Below are positions 19,173 through 28,407 of a stretch of 64,000 nt of DNA, piece after piece; the first letter of the stretch is position 1, and each line of letters opens with the position of its first letter. The position numbers and the translations under genes were made by a program. This stretch comes from Lignipirellula cremea. GTDB taxonomy: Bacteria; Planctomycetota; Planctomycetia; Pirellulales; Pirellulaceae. The DNA lies in NCBI RefSeq assembly GCF_007751035.1, contig NZ_CP036433.1:558001-622000 (forward strand). Reading direction: 5' to 3'. A model generated the notes under the pieces. The model worked only from the letters and a program-made list of their open reading frames with translations. It was not told where the DNA came from and searched no databases.

Positions 19173-20684
19173 ATGAACCGACTTTCTTGCCTCAGCTTTT
19201 GCGCCCTGGCCAGTTGGATCGGCCTGCTTTCCGGAGCGACGGGGGCCGCCCAGCGGCCCAACATCCTGCTGATCGTCTCCGAAGATAACGGACCAGAACT
19301 GGGCTGTTACGGCGACCCTTACGCCCAGACGCCCCACCTGGATCAGCTTGCCAGCCAGGGCGTGCGGTTTGAGAATGCGTTTGTGCCGTACTCGGTCTGT
19401 TCGCCGTCGCGGGCATGTTTTCTGACGGGGCTGTATCCGCATCAGAACGGGCAAATTGGTTTGGCGACGCACAAGTTCGCCCTGTATCGCGGCGACACGC
19501 CGAATTTTGTTTCGCTCTTGAAAGAGCATGGTTACCATACGGGGTTAATCGGCAAGCTGCATGTCAATCCGGAATCGGCGTTCCCGTTTGACTTCCACGC
19601 CATCCCCGGAGCCAATTTCAACCGTTCGATTGCGTCCGCAGAGTACGCGGCCGAGGCCCGGAAATTCTTCGCCCAGGCTGGCGACAAACGCTGGTTCCTG
19701 TCGGTCAATTTTCCCGACGCGCATCTGCCGTTTCTGCGTCAGGCCAACGGACTGCCCGAAAAGCCGCTCTCTGCCAACGAGGTCCGCCCGATGCCCTGGG
19801 TCGGCGTTGATACGCCCCGACTGCGGGAACAGGCGGCCAACTATTACAACTGCCTGGCCCGGCTCGACCATGCGGTGGGACTGCTGCTGGCGGAACTTGA
19901 TAAAACGGGCGAAGCGGACCACACCCTGCTGATCTACATTGGCGACCATGGCGCCCAGTTTCCCCGCGGTAAAGGGACCGTCTATGAGGGAGGGCTCCGC
20001 GTGCCGATGATTGTCCGCTGGCCGCACGTCGCCGCTGCGGGACAGGTGCGGAAAGAGCTGGTCTCCACCATCGACCTGCTGCCGACCGCATTACGGGCCG
20101 TCGGCAAAATGGCTCCCGCCAACTTGCCCGGCTGGGAGCTTCAGCCCCTGCTGGCGGGCGAAAAACCGGACGCCTGGCGGCAGTACAACTTTGGTTTTAC
20201 GACTGGCTCGTTCCCTCGGGCCTGCTTTGTGCAGCACGCAATTCGCGACGCCCGTTACAAACTGATCTCCAGCCCGCGGCCCGATACCGAGAACCTCGAC
20301 GCGGGCACGTACCTCGACGAATCGCATCAGCACTTTGTCGTCTCCGGCGCCACCGCCGCTGACCAGGCGACGGCTCCCGATCATGTGCAGGCGGCCTTCG
20401 CCCTCTGGCAGCGTCCGCCCCGCTATGAGTTGTACGATCTGGAAAACGATCCGCACGAATGGCGGAACCTGGCCGACGACCCGGCGCATGCGGCCGTCAA
20501 GACCCGTCTGATCAAAGCACTCATCGACCTGCAGCGCCGCACGCGCGATCCGTTTCTGGATCCAGCGAATGTCGAGGCGTTTGTGCAGGAACAGCTGGCC
20601 AATCGCGATCTGGGTTATCGCAACCAGCAGGACTTCCGCTGGTCGTATCTCAATACATTCCCGAAATGGCGGGCCCGACCGTAG
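19173..20684 (+). CDS. Secreted Cys-type sulfatase (1)
   Basis: A 503-residue sulfatase with a signal peptide (residues 1-26). CSPSR at residues 76-80 is the formylglycine motif (C-x-P-S-R), so it needs a formylglycine-generating enzyme for activity. Metal ligands appear as SEDNG (residues 36-40) near the start and GDHGAQ later; a C-terminal block YELYDLENDPHEWRNLADD is typical of the family. It would hydrolyse sulfate esters of glycans in the periplasm or outside the cell. The start is ATG 19173; the frame open from 19029 overlaps the previous gene. Confidence 0.92.
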   Translation: MNRLSCLSFCALASWIGLLSGATGAAQRPNILLIVSEDNGPELGCYGDPYAQTPHLDQLASQGVRFENAFVPYSVCSPSRACFLTGLYPHQNGQIGLATHKFALYRGDTPNFVSLLKEHGYHTGLIGKLHVNPESAFPFDFHAIPGANFNRSIASAEYAAEARKFFAQAGDKRWFLSVNFPDAHLPFLRQANGLPEKPLSANEVRPMPWVGVDTPRLREQAANYYNCLARLDHAVGLLLAELDKTGEADHTLLIYIGDHGAQFPRGKGTVYEGGLRVPMIVRWPHVAAAGQVRKELVSTIDLLPTALRAVGKMAPANLPGWELQPLLAGEKPDAWRQYNFGFTTGSFPRACFVQHAIRDARYKLISSPRPDTENLDAGTYLDESHQHFVVSGATAADQATAPDHVQAAFALWQRPPRYELYDLENDPHEWRNLADDPAHAAVKTRLIKALIDLQRRTRDPFLDPANVEAFVQEQLANRDLGYRNQQDFRWSYLNTFPKWRARP

Positions 20685-20819
20685 CGACTTTTCCAGGACG
20701 TTTGTCGTCTCTCGGTCTGCAGGGAATGGATCGCCGGGGAGCCATCCTGTCGCCCCTCGAACGGCCCGTCGTCGCTTGGAAAACACCCGATTGCCCTGCT
20801 CGAAAATCGGGGCCCCAAG

Positions 20820-20825
20820 TATAAT
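20820..20825 (+). promoter_or_regulatory. Possible -10 element (TATAAT)
   Basis: A perfect TATAAT lies 51 bp before the start of the HEAT/cytochrome dehydrogenase gene. No convincing -35 hexamer lies at 16-18 bp spacing, so this is weak. Confidence 0.3.
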
Positions 20826-20876
20826 AAGTAGCCCGCACTGCCGCTTCGACTTCCTTATCAAGGCCCGCCTGAACCG

Positions 20877-23800
20877 ATGCGAATCCCTCCCTGCCTGTTC
20901 GTTTGCTGCCTGCTCCTGTTTCCCGGCGCCCTGTTCGCCCAGCAGGAAACCACGCCTGCCCCGCGACCGTCCGCCCAGAAAGCACCCGCCGCGAAAACGC
21001 CGGTCCGTGAAGAGCTGGAGTTCACCCGCTGGAGCGGCTCTGTCAATATTCCCGATCCGGTCGCGATCAGCCTGGATAACCAGGGCCGGGCGTATGTCAC
21101 CCAGACCCAGCGCCGCAAGTCGCAGGACCTGGACATTCGCGGCCATCGCCAGTGGATTCCCAGCGATGTCGGTTTCCGCTCGGTCGAGGATAAGCGGAAC
21201 TTCTATCACCAGGAGCTGGCGATCGGCAATGCTTCTAACAAGTCGCATGTCGAAGACCTGAACAAAGACGGCGTGCACGATTATCGCGACCTGATGGTGC
21301 TCTCTGAACGGATCTGGCTGGTCGAAGACGCCGACGGCAACGGCACAGCCGATCGCTCGCAAATCTACGCCGAGGATTTCCGCACCGAAGTCACCGGCAT
21401 CGCCGCCGGCGTGCTGTGGCACAACGGCGACGTGTACGCCACCATCGCCCCCGATGTCTGGCGGATGCGCGACACCACCGGCGACGGCAAAGCCAATCAG
21501 CGCGAGATCATGGCCACCGGCTTTGGCCTGCACATTGCTTACGCCGGCCACGACATGCACGGTCTTACGGTTGGGCCTGACGGCAAGATCTACTGGTCGG
21601 TCGGCGACAAAGGAATCAGTGTCGTTTCCCGCGAAGGACGCCGCTTCGCTTACCCCAACCAGGGCGGCGTGATGCGCTGCAATTCCGACGGCTCGGATTT
21701 TGAAGTGTTCGCCCACGGCCTGCGTAACGTGCAGGAGCTGGCTTTTAATGAGTATGGCGACCTGTTCGGCGTCGATAACGATTCCGATCAGTCGGGCGAG
21801 CGCGAGCGGGTGGTGTTCATCGCCCGCGGGATGGACGCTGGCTGGCGCTGCAACTATCAGTATCGCGGCAAGGACTACAATCCCTGGATGGCCGAAGGGC
21901 TATGGGAACGCTGGTCCGCCCGGCAGCCTGCCTACATCACGCCGCCTTTGGCGTACTCGTTGAACGGTCCGGCCGGCTTCACGTACAACCCCGGCACGGC
22001 GCTCGGCCCCGGCTATCGCAACTACTTTTTCCTGACCGGAGCGCCCGGCGGCGAGCAACGCGCCTTTCAATTGTTGCCCCGCGGCGCTACGTTTGAACAG
22101 GCAAACGAACATGAAATCGGCAGCAGCGTGCCGCTGGTCGGCATCAACTTTGGTCCCGACGGAGGGCTGTACGGCGTGGACTGGGGCGGCGGTTATCCGC
22201 TGAACCAGAAGGGCGCCATCTGGAAGATCGATGTCCCCGGCGGCGCCGACTCCACCCTCCGGCAAGAGACCCGCGAACTGCTGGCCGCAGGCTTTGCCCA
22301 TCGCGAAACGAACCAGCTGCAGGAGTTGCTCAGCCATGCCGATCAACGGGTCCGCCTGGGCGCCCAGTTCGAACTGGTCCAGCGCCAGGCAGCGACAACC
22401 CTGCAGCAGGTCGCCCAGAAAGCGGACGCTGATCTGCTGGCCCGTATCCACGCCATCTGGGGCGTCGGCCAGCTGATCCGGCAAGACCGTTCGTCGCCGC
22501 AGCTCGAACTCGTCGCCTTGCTCGCCCAGCTGCTGCAGGATCCGCAGTCCGAAATCCGCGCCCAGGCCGCCCGCACGATCAGCGATCTGCCCCACTTCGA
22601 AGGCCAGCTGCTCACGCCGCTTTTGGCCGACGCAGAGCCGCGGGTCCGCTTCCAGGCGGGGCTGGCCCTGGCCCGTCATGCCACGCCCTCGGCTGTGCCG
22701 GCGCTGGTGAAGCTGGCCGAGTCGCTGCAGCCCAGCGACAATTACCTGCGGCTGGCGGCCGCGCAAGGACTGGCGGGATCGGCCTCGACTGCAGAGCTGG
22801 CCGACCTCAGTCGGCATGCGGCTCCGCTGGTGCGCACGATCGCGGTGCTGGCCCTGCGTCAGCAAGACGACCAGGCCGGCGGCAACCCGGCCGCCGCGGC
22901 GGCGCTGGGCCGCTTTGTCTCAGATGAAAACGTCCAGCCGGCGACCGAAGCGGCGCTGGCTTTGTATGAAGGACTCGATCGCCGGGACCTGACCGACGAC
23001 GCCGCCCTGCTTGGCGCCGCGGAGCTGGCCGCCGTTCTGCCTGCCACTCCGCAGTCCGGCGAGGCCTTCGTCCGCCGGGCGATTAGCGCCGCTTACTTGC
23101 TGGGGGACGTGAAGAGTGCAGACCGCGTCGCCGCTTACGCCCAGCGCACCGATGTCCCGATTGCTTTGCGGTTGGACGCTCTCGACGCGCTCCGCCAGTG
23201 GCCGCAGCCGCCGCTGCTCGATCGCGTGGACGGTCGTCGCCGTCGCCTGGCCGAGAAGCGACAACGTATCCACTCGCCCGCCGTCAAAGCGGCCCTGATC
23301 GACCTGCTGGCCAGTACCGATGCAAAGCTCCAGGCGGCCGCCCTCAAAACGAGTCGCGACCTGGGGATGCAGTTCACCGACAAGGATCTGGTCGAGCTGG
23401 CCCAACTGGTCGCCGCCCCGAAAGCCGCCGTCGAGCTGCGACTCGAGGCGCTCGACACGCTTCGTTCTCAGAAATATTCCCGCCTGGCGGAAGTCATCAC
23501 CGGAGCCCTGCAGTCGACGGCCCCTGTCCTGCGGATGCGGGCGCTGGAGCTTTTGAAGAGCGATCCCGCGGCCGCACTGGCGGCGATTGAGCAGGTGCTG
23601 GCTCGCTCGAAAGACCTTCGCGAGCGGCAGCATGCCGTGCTGATGCTGGGCGACCTGGCGACCGCGCGGGCCGACGCCGTGCTGGCGGCCCAGTTCCAGG
23701 AAATGGCCGGCCAGCCCGCGCCCGCGGCGACCGCCTTGGAGCTGATGGAATCGGTCAGCGCCCGGGCCGAACAGAACGTTGACCTGGCCCGACTGCTCAC

Positions 23801-24326
23801 CGAGTACAACGACCAGCGGGCGTCCGCCAGCGACGATCCGATCGCCCTGTGGACGCAGTGCCTGACCGGCGGCGATGCGACGGAAGGGAAGGAAACCTTT
23901 ATGAACCACATCACCACGCAGTGCATCCGCTGTCATCAGGTGGGAAAGACAGGCAGCACGGTCGGCCCCAACCTGGAAAGCATCGCCCTCCAGCGCGACG
24001 GCGCGCATCTGCTCCGCTCGATCGTAGCGCCAAGCGCCGATATTGAGCCGAAGTACCAGTCGCAAACCCTGCTGCTGCTGTCGGGCCGGGTGGTCCAGGG
24101 GCTGCTGCTCCGCAAGGACGACAAGGTCACCGTGCTGGCCGACAATCAGGGGAAAGAGGTCGTCGTGCCGAACGACCAGATCGACGAGTCGCTCGCCCGC
24201 AAGATCTCCATCATGCCGGAGATCGCCAAGGTGCTGACGCCGCGGGAGATCCGCAACCTGGTGGCCTACCTGCAGACCTTAAAAAAGCCGCTCCCGGCTG
24301 AGACCGCCCAACCGGCCAGCAAGTAA
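20877..24326 (+). CDS. PVC-type dehydrogenase with HEAT repeats and C-terminal cytochrome c
   Basis: A 1149-residue secreted protein with a signal peptide (residues 1-21). Residues 40-450 form a beta-propeller of the planctomycete membrane-bound dehydrogenase type (glucose/sorbosone dehydrogenase-like): DGVHDYRDLMVLSERIW, DGNGTADRS, AGHDMHGLTVGPDGKIYWSVGD, AHGLRNVQELAFNEYGDLFGVDND. Residues 460-960 are HEAT-like alpha repeats (VRLGAQFELVQRQA, ARIHAIWGVGQL, PLVRTIAVLALRQQ). A C-terminal haem-binding domain has CIRCHQVG at 1016-1020 and ends ILTPREIRNLVAYLQTLKK-like. The role is inferred as sugar or alcohol oxidation with electron transfer to the haem. Its stop codon lies in the arm of a dispersed repeat. 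Confidence 0.9.
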   Translation: MRIPPCLFVCCLLLFPGALFAQQETTPAPRPSAQKAPAAKTPVREELEFTRWSGSVNIPDPVAISLDNQGRAYVTQTQRRKSQDLDIRGHRQWIPSDVGFRSVEDKRNFYHQELAIGNASNKSHVEDLNKDGVHDYRDLMVLSERIWLVEDADGNGTADRSQIYAEDFRTEVTGIAAGVLWHNGDVYATIAPDVWRMRDTTGDGKANQREIMATGFGLHIAYAGHDMHGLTVGPDGKIYWSVGDKGISVVSREGRRFAYPNQGGVMRCNSDGSDFEVFAHGLRNVQELAFNEYGDLFGVDNDSDQSGERERVVFIARGMDAGWRCNYQYRGKDYNPWMAEGLWERWSARQPAYITPPLAYSLNGPAGFTYNPGTALGPGYRNYFFLTGAPGGEQRAFQLLPRGATFEQANEHEIGSSVPLVGINFGPDGGLYGVDWGGGYPLNQKGAIWKIDVPGGADSTLRQETRELLAAGFAHRETNQLQELLSHADQRVRLGAQFELVQRQAATTLQQVAQKADADLLARIHAIWGVGQLIRQDRSSPQLELVALLAQLLQDPQSEIRAQAARTISDLPHFEGQLLTPLLADAEPRVRFQAGLALARHATPSAVPALVKLAESLQPSDNYLRLAAAQGLAGSASTAELADLSRHAAPLVRTIAVLALRQQDDQAGGNPAAAAALGRFVSDENVQPATEAALALYEGLDRRDLTDDAALLGAAELAAVLPATPQSGEAFVRRAISAAYLLGDVKSADRVAAYAQRTDVPIALRLDALDALRQWPQPPLLDRVDGRRRRLAEKRQRIHSPAVKAALIDLLASTDAKLQAAALKTSRDLGMQFTDKDLVELAQLVAAPKAAVELRLEALDTLRSQKYSRLAEVITGALQSTAPVLRMRALELLKSDPAAALAAIEQVLARSKDLRERQHAVLMLGDLATARADAVLAAQFQEMAGQPAPAATALELMESVSARAEQNVDLARLLTEYNDQRASASDDPIALWTQCLTGGDATEGKETFMNHITTQCIRCHQVGKTGSTVGPNLESIALQRDGAHLLRSIVAPSADIEPKYQSQTLLLLSGRVVQGLLLRKDDKVTVLADNQGKEVVVPNDQIDESLARKISIMPEIAKVLTPREIRNLVAYLQTLKKPLPAETAQPASK

Positions 24327-24401
24327 CCGCAGTCGCCAGAATTTGGAAAGAGCGTCCTGGGCTTTAGAAACCGCGGCCAAACTCTGGCGAGTTCAGCTAC
24401 G
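24323..24401 (-). repeat. MITE/REP-like element, family 1, copy A
   Basis: An element of about 79 bp with imperfect inverted ends. Read on the minus strand it runs GTAGCTGAACTCGCCAGAGT, then TTGGCCGCGGTTT, and closes with GGCGACTGCGGTTAC. The same layout is found at 35896 and 60971. The TAA stop of the upstream gene is part of the element's outer arm. Confidence 0.7.
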
Positions 24402-24474
24402 GACGACCGAGTGGGTCTCCTCCGATGCTGGCCTGGCGAGGGGACCGGGCGTGTGAGCCCATGCCGAAAATACA

Positions 24475-24503
24475 TTGGCGCGTGTTGATGATTCTGCGAT
24501 AAT
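24475..24503 (+). promoter_or_regulatory. Candidate promoter for PSD1-DUF1501 operon
   Basis: TTGGCG (24475-24480), 17 bp spacer, GATAAT (24498-24503), 63 bp upstream of the ATG at 24567. The -10 matches the sigma70 consensus at five of six positions and the -35 at four. Confidence 0.4.
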
Positions 24504-24566
24504 CGAGCCCTGCTGTTTGGGTGTGCTCCCTCACTGCTAGCCGTATTCCCTCCGAATCCGCTCGCC

Positions 24567-26894
24567 ATGTATCGACCTGCCTTTTCGCTCGCTGGCCTGT
24601 TCCTTTTTGTCGCGCTGGGTAGTCTCCCGCTGGCCCGCGGCGAGGCGCCTAAGGCGAACGACCTGGCGTTCTTTGAGAACAAGATTCGTCCGGTCCTGGT
24701 CAAGCACTGTTACGAATGCCACGCAGCCGACTCGGCTGAACTGGGCGGCAAGTTGCTGCTCGACAGTCGCAGCGGGATGCAAAAAGGGGGCGAGTCCGGG
24801 CCAGCCATTGTCAGCGGCAAGCCGGACGAAAGTCTCCTGGTCCAGGCGCTCCGTTACGACGGCGTAGAAATGCCGCCGGAAAAGCCATTGCCCGAAACGG
24901 TGGTCAACGACTTCATCGAATGGATCCGGCGCGGGGCGGCCGACCCGCGGAACGCCGACGCCGTCCCGCCCGCAGCCGAACCGAAAGTTCAATCGGACCT
25001 GTGGTCGCTGCAGCCGGTCCAGAACCCGCCGTTGCCGGCCGTGCAGCATGGCGACTGGCCGCGAGATCCGCTGGATCGCTTTGTGCTGGCCCGTATCGAA
25101 GCGGCCCAGTTGTCGCCCACGCGCGACGCAGATTCACGCACGCTGATCCGGCGCCTGTCGTACGATCTCACCGGATTGCCGCCGGAGCCGCAGCAGGTCG
25201 AACAGTTCGCCAGGGCGCATGCCCGCGATGGGGCGGCCGCGGTGGAGCAGCTGGTCGATAACTTGCTGGCCAGTCCGCAGTTTGGCGAGCGCTGGGGTAG
25301 ACACTGGCTGGACGTCGCCCGCTACGCCGAATCCAACGGCAACGACGGGCTCAGTCGTAACCCGACCTTCCCGCATGCCTGGCGGTATCGCGATTACGTG
25401 ATCAGCGCGCTGAACGCCGACACGCCGTATGATCGCTTTCTGACCGAACAGATTGCAGGCGATCTGCTGCCGGAAGGTTCACCCGAACAGCGCGATCGTC
25501 ACCTGGTGGCGACCGGGTTTTTGGCGCTCGCCGCCAAGCCGGCCAAGGCGATGAACACGAACTTCGACATGGATGTGGTCGCCGATCAGATCGACGTCGT
25601 CGGCCGGGGGCTGATGGGTTTCAGCATCTCCTGCGCCCGTTGCCATGATCACAAGTTTGATCCGATTCCGACCCGCGACTATTACGCGATGGCGGGCGTT
25701 TTCACCAGCACCGAAACGATGTGGGGGACCGCAGCCAGCGAGAAACTGACCGCGCCAAAAACCGATCTGCACGTGCTGCAGGCCGCCCCGCACGTCCCGC
25801 CGCCGGCGGACTTTGTCGAAACCGTGCTGGTGCTGGAATCCAATACGGGCAAGCCCAAGCCGGTTCCTCCTTCTGACTGGCCGGTGGGCACGCCTTTGGC
25901 CATGGGCGTTCGCGACCGAGCCAAACCGGCGGACTGCAAGATCAACCTCAAGGGGGAATCGCAGAAGCTGGGGGAGGCCGTGCCGCGAGGCTTCCTCAGT
26001 GCTTTGGAACTGGAAGCATCGTCGCCGATCCAGGTCGACCCGAAGCAAAGCGGTCGGCTGCAGCTGGCGCAGTGGGTAACGAGCGTTGACCATCCGCTGA
26101 CGCCGCGGGTGATGGTTAACCGGATCTGGCTGCACCTGTTTGGCCAGGGCATCGTGCGGACGCCGGACGACTTTGGCGTGTATGGCGAACGGCCCAGCCA
26201 CCCCCTGCTGCTGGACCATCTGGCCAGCCGCTTCGTGGCGGAAGGCTGGTCGATCAAGCGTTTGATCCGGGCGATCGTGCTCAGCCGCACCTATCAACTG
26301 CAGAGCGACGCCGAGCCGTCGCTGATTCAGGCCGATTCGCAAAATCTGCTGCTGGCCCGGCATGACCGCCGACGCCTGGACGCAGAATCCTTGCGCGACA
26401 GCATGCTGCAGGTCAGCGGTCAGCTGGACCCGCAACCGGGCGACGGGTCGATCATTCGCCATCGCGATATTCTGGTCAACCTGGCCGGGAATCTGCATCA
26501 GCCCAGCCGGCATCGGAGCGTTTACCTTTGTTATCTGCGAAGTTCGCCGCCGCCGGAGTTGGCGGCCTTTAACCTGCCGGACTTCACTACGGTAACGGGG
26601 CAGCGCGACGAGAGCACCGTACCGGGCCAGGCGTTGCATCTGTTCAATAACCCGTTCGTCATCGAGCAGGCGAACGCTTTCGCACGCGTGGTGATGCAGG
26701 CGTCGGCCGGCGATCCGGAACGGGTGCAGGCCGCGTTTCAAAGAGCCTTGAACCGGGAGCCCCGGCCCGCGGAACAGGAACAAGCCGTCGCGCTGGTGCA
26801 GGCCGCCACGGCGGAGCTGGAATCCGAAGAACAGGCGTGGGCCAGCTTTTGCCAGGCTCTGCTGATGGCCAGTGAGTTCCGTTACCTCGATTAG
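24567..26894 (+). CDS. PSD1 (DUF1549/DUF1553) secreted cytochrome-like protein
   Basis: A 775-residue protein with a signal peptide (residues 1-25). An N-terminal planctomycete cytochrome domain has CYECH (48-52) and ends [24 protein letters not shown]. It is followed by DUF1549 ([20 protein letters not shown] ... [18 protein letters not shown] ... [22 protein letters not shown], which holds a second CxxCH) and DUF1553 ([27 protein letters not shown] ... [11 protein letters not shown]). Function is not established; a redox role is inferred from the haem motifs. It forms a pair with the DUF1501 gene 43 bp downstream. Confidence 0.92.
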   Translation: MYRPAFSLAGLFLFVALGSLPLARGEAPKANDLAFFENKIRPVLVKHCYECHAADSAELGGKLLLDSRSGMQKGGESGPAIVSGKPDESLLVQALRYDGVEMPPEKPLPETVVNDFIEWIRRGAADPRNADAVPPAAEPKVQSDLWSLQPVQNPPLPAVQHGDWPRDPLDRFVLARIEAAQLSPTRDADSRTLIRRLSYDLTGLPPEPQQVEQFARAHARDGAAAVEQLVDNLLASPQFGERWGRHWLDVARYAESNGNDGLSRNPTFPHAWRYRDYVISALNADTPYDRFLTEQIAGDLLPEGSPEQRDRHLVATGFLALAAKPAKAMNTNFDMDVVADQIDVVGRGLMGFSISCARCHDHKFDPIPTRDYYAMAGVFTSTETMWGTAASEKLTAPKTDLHVLQAAPHVPPPADFVETVLVLESNTGKPKPVPPSDWPVGTPLAMGVRDRAKPADCKINLKGESQKLGEAVPRGFLSALELEASSPIQVDPKQSGRLQLAQWVTSVDHPLTPRVMVNRIWLHLFGQGIVRTPDDFGVYGERPSHPLLLDHLASRFVAEGWSIKRLIRAIVLSRTYQLQSDAEPSLIQADSQNLLLARHDRRRLDAESLRDSMLQVSGQLDPQPGDGSIIRHRDILVNLAGNLHQPSRHRSVYLCYLRSSPPPELAAFNLPDFTTVTGQRDESTVPGQALHLFNNPFVIEQANAFARVVMQASAGDPERVQAAFQRALNREPRPAEQEQAVALVQAATAELESEEQAWASFCQALLMASEFRYLD

Positions 26895-26937
26895 TCTCCC
26901 CATCCGCACCAGGTTGTTCGAACCACAGGAAAACGTA

Positions 26938-28287
26938 ATGCAAACCTCGCGACGCACCCTGTTGCAGTCCACTGCCTGCGGCTTTGGTTATCTGGCCCTG
27001 CAGGCGCTCTGCGGCCAGCGATCCCTGGCGGCGGAAAAAAGCGGGCAGACGACGCAGACGCCGCCACTTCCGGTCCGCGCCAAAAGAGTGATCTTCCTGT
27101 GCATGTCAGGCGGTCCGTCGCATCTGGATACGTTTGACTACAAGCCGCAAACGGGCGACAAGAAGCATCCGGGATCGGTGTTCGCCTTTCGCCAGCATGG
27201 CGAGAGCGGGCTGCCCATCTCTGAGTTGCTGCCGGAAACGGCCCGGCATGCGGACGACCTGTGCGTCCTCAACGGCATGCACGCCGACACGGGCATTCAC
27301 GCCCAGTCGTTCCTGCAGTTGCACACGGGCGACCGGTTGCGCGAGCGGCCGAGTCTGGGCTCCTGGATCTCGTACGGTCTGGGGTCAGAAAATGAGAACC
27401 TTCCCGGATTTATCAGCCTGAATACGTCGAAAACGTCGTGCTATTCCAGCGCGTTTTTGCCGTCGATCCACAACGGTACGCCGATCGGGGTGAACGGCGA
27501 GCCGATGTCCCAGGCCACGATCCAGAATGTGGCCGGCGATCATCTGCCGTTGTCCGCCAAGCGACGGCAGCTGGACTTTGTGCAGATGATGAACCGCGAG
27601 CATGCGGCCCAGCATCCGGGCGACGGGAAGCTCGACAGCGTGATTCAAACGATGGAGCTCGGTTTCCGGATGCAGGCCGAGGCGCCCGGCCTGCTGGACC
27701 TCAGCCAGGAAAGCCAGCGCACCCTGGAGCGTTACCGGGTCGGCCAGCAGAAGGAGTCGGTCGGCACTTGCCGCGTGACCGACTTCGGCCGGCAGTGCCT
27801 GCTAGCTCGTCGCTTTGCCGAAGCGGGGGTGCGCTTTATTGAATTGAACCATGGCAGCTGGGACCAGCACAAGAATCACCGTCGCGATCTGGCCGCCAAC
27901 TGTGAAGCGACCGACGCCCCGATTGCGGCCCTGCTGGACGATCTGAAGGATCGTGGCCTGCTGGACGATACGCTGGTGGTCTGGGGCGGCGAGTTCGGTC
28001 GACCCGGCCTGATCCCGGAAGACGGCAAGGACGAAACGGGCCACAACGCCCGCGGCTTCACCTTCTGGCTGGCCGGCGGCGGCGTGAAGAGCGGGTACGT
28101 CCACGGCCAGACGGACGCTACGGGAGCACAGGCGGTCGAAGGGAAGGTCCACTTCCGCGACCTGCACGCCACAATTCTGCACCTGCTGGGTCTACCGGCC
28201 AACGAGCTTACCTGGTGGCACGCCGGCCGCGATCATCGGCTGACCGGCCCCGAAGGCGGGCAAGTCGTTCACGAAGTGATCCAGTAA
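26938..28287 (+). CDS. DUF1501 protein with Tat signal
   Basis: A 449-residue protein with a twin-arginine leader ([22 protein letters not shown]). The DUF1501 pattern is clear: [76 protein letters not shown] and [12 protein letters not shown]-like near the end ([19 protein letters not shown]). By fold it is thought to be related to alkaline phosphatase/sulfatase enzymes. It is the standard genomic partner of PSD1 proteins in planctomycetes. Start ATG 26938 is preceded by ACCACAGGAAAACGTA; the frame is open from 26872. Confidence 0.92.
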   Translation: MQTSRRTLLQSTACGFGYLALQALCGQRSLAAEKSGQTTQTPPLPVRAKRVIFLCMSGGPSHLDTFDYKPQTGDKKHPGSVFAFRQHGESGLPISELLPETARHADDLCVLNGMHADTGIHAQSFLQLHTGDRLRERPSLGSWISYGLGSENENLPGFISLNTSKTSCYSSAFLPSIHNGTPIGVNGEPMSQATIQNVAGDHLPLSAKRRQLDFVQMMNREHAAQHPGDGKLDSVIQTMELGFRMQAEAPGLLDLSQESQRTLERYRVGQQKESVGTCRVTDFGRQCLLARRFAEAGVRFIELNHGSWDQHKNHRRDLAANCEATDAPIAALLDDLKDRGLLDDTLVVWGGEFGRPGLIPEDGKDETGHNARGFTFWLAGGGVKSGYVHGQTDATGAQAVEGKVHFRDLHATILHLLGLPANELTWWHAGRDHRLTGPEGGQVVHEVIQ

Positions 28288-28362
28288 ACGGTCACGCAGA
28301 GCGAAAGCCGACGTTCTGCGTTTGTTAGCACGCCTCGCGCCCTTCGGGCGGTCATTCTCTTT

Positions 28363-28391
28363 GCGGCCGTTGCCTGGCTGGCAACGGCCGC
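28363..28391. terminator. Bidirectional terminator-like hairpin
   Basis: A perfect 12-bp stem GCGGCCGTTGCC / GGCAACGGCCGC with the 5-nt loop TGGCT lies between two convergent genes (28287 on plus, 28408 on minus). A smaller hairpin CGCCC-TTC-GGGCG precedes it at about 28338. No U-tract follows, so the type of termination is uncertain. Confidence 0.6.
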
Positions 28392-28407
28392 GGGCCTAAG
28401 CGGTCGC

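Noticed and set aside
20685-20876. Family 1 repeat in the gap before the dehydrogenase gene
   Set aside because: GTAGCGACTTTTCC at its start is only loosely similar to the element ends and no facing inverted end is found.
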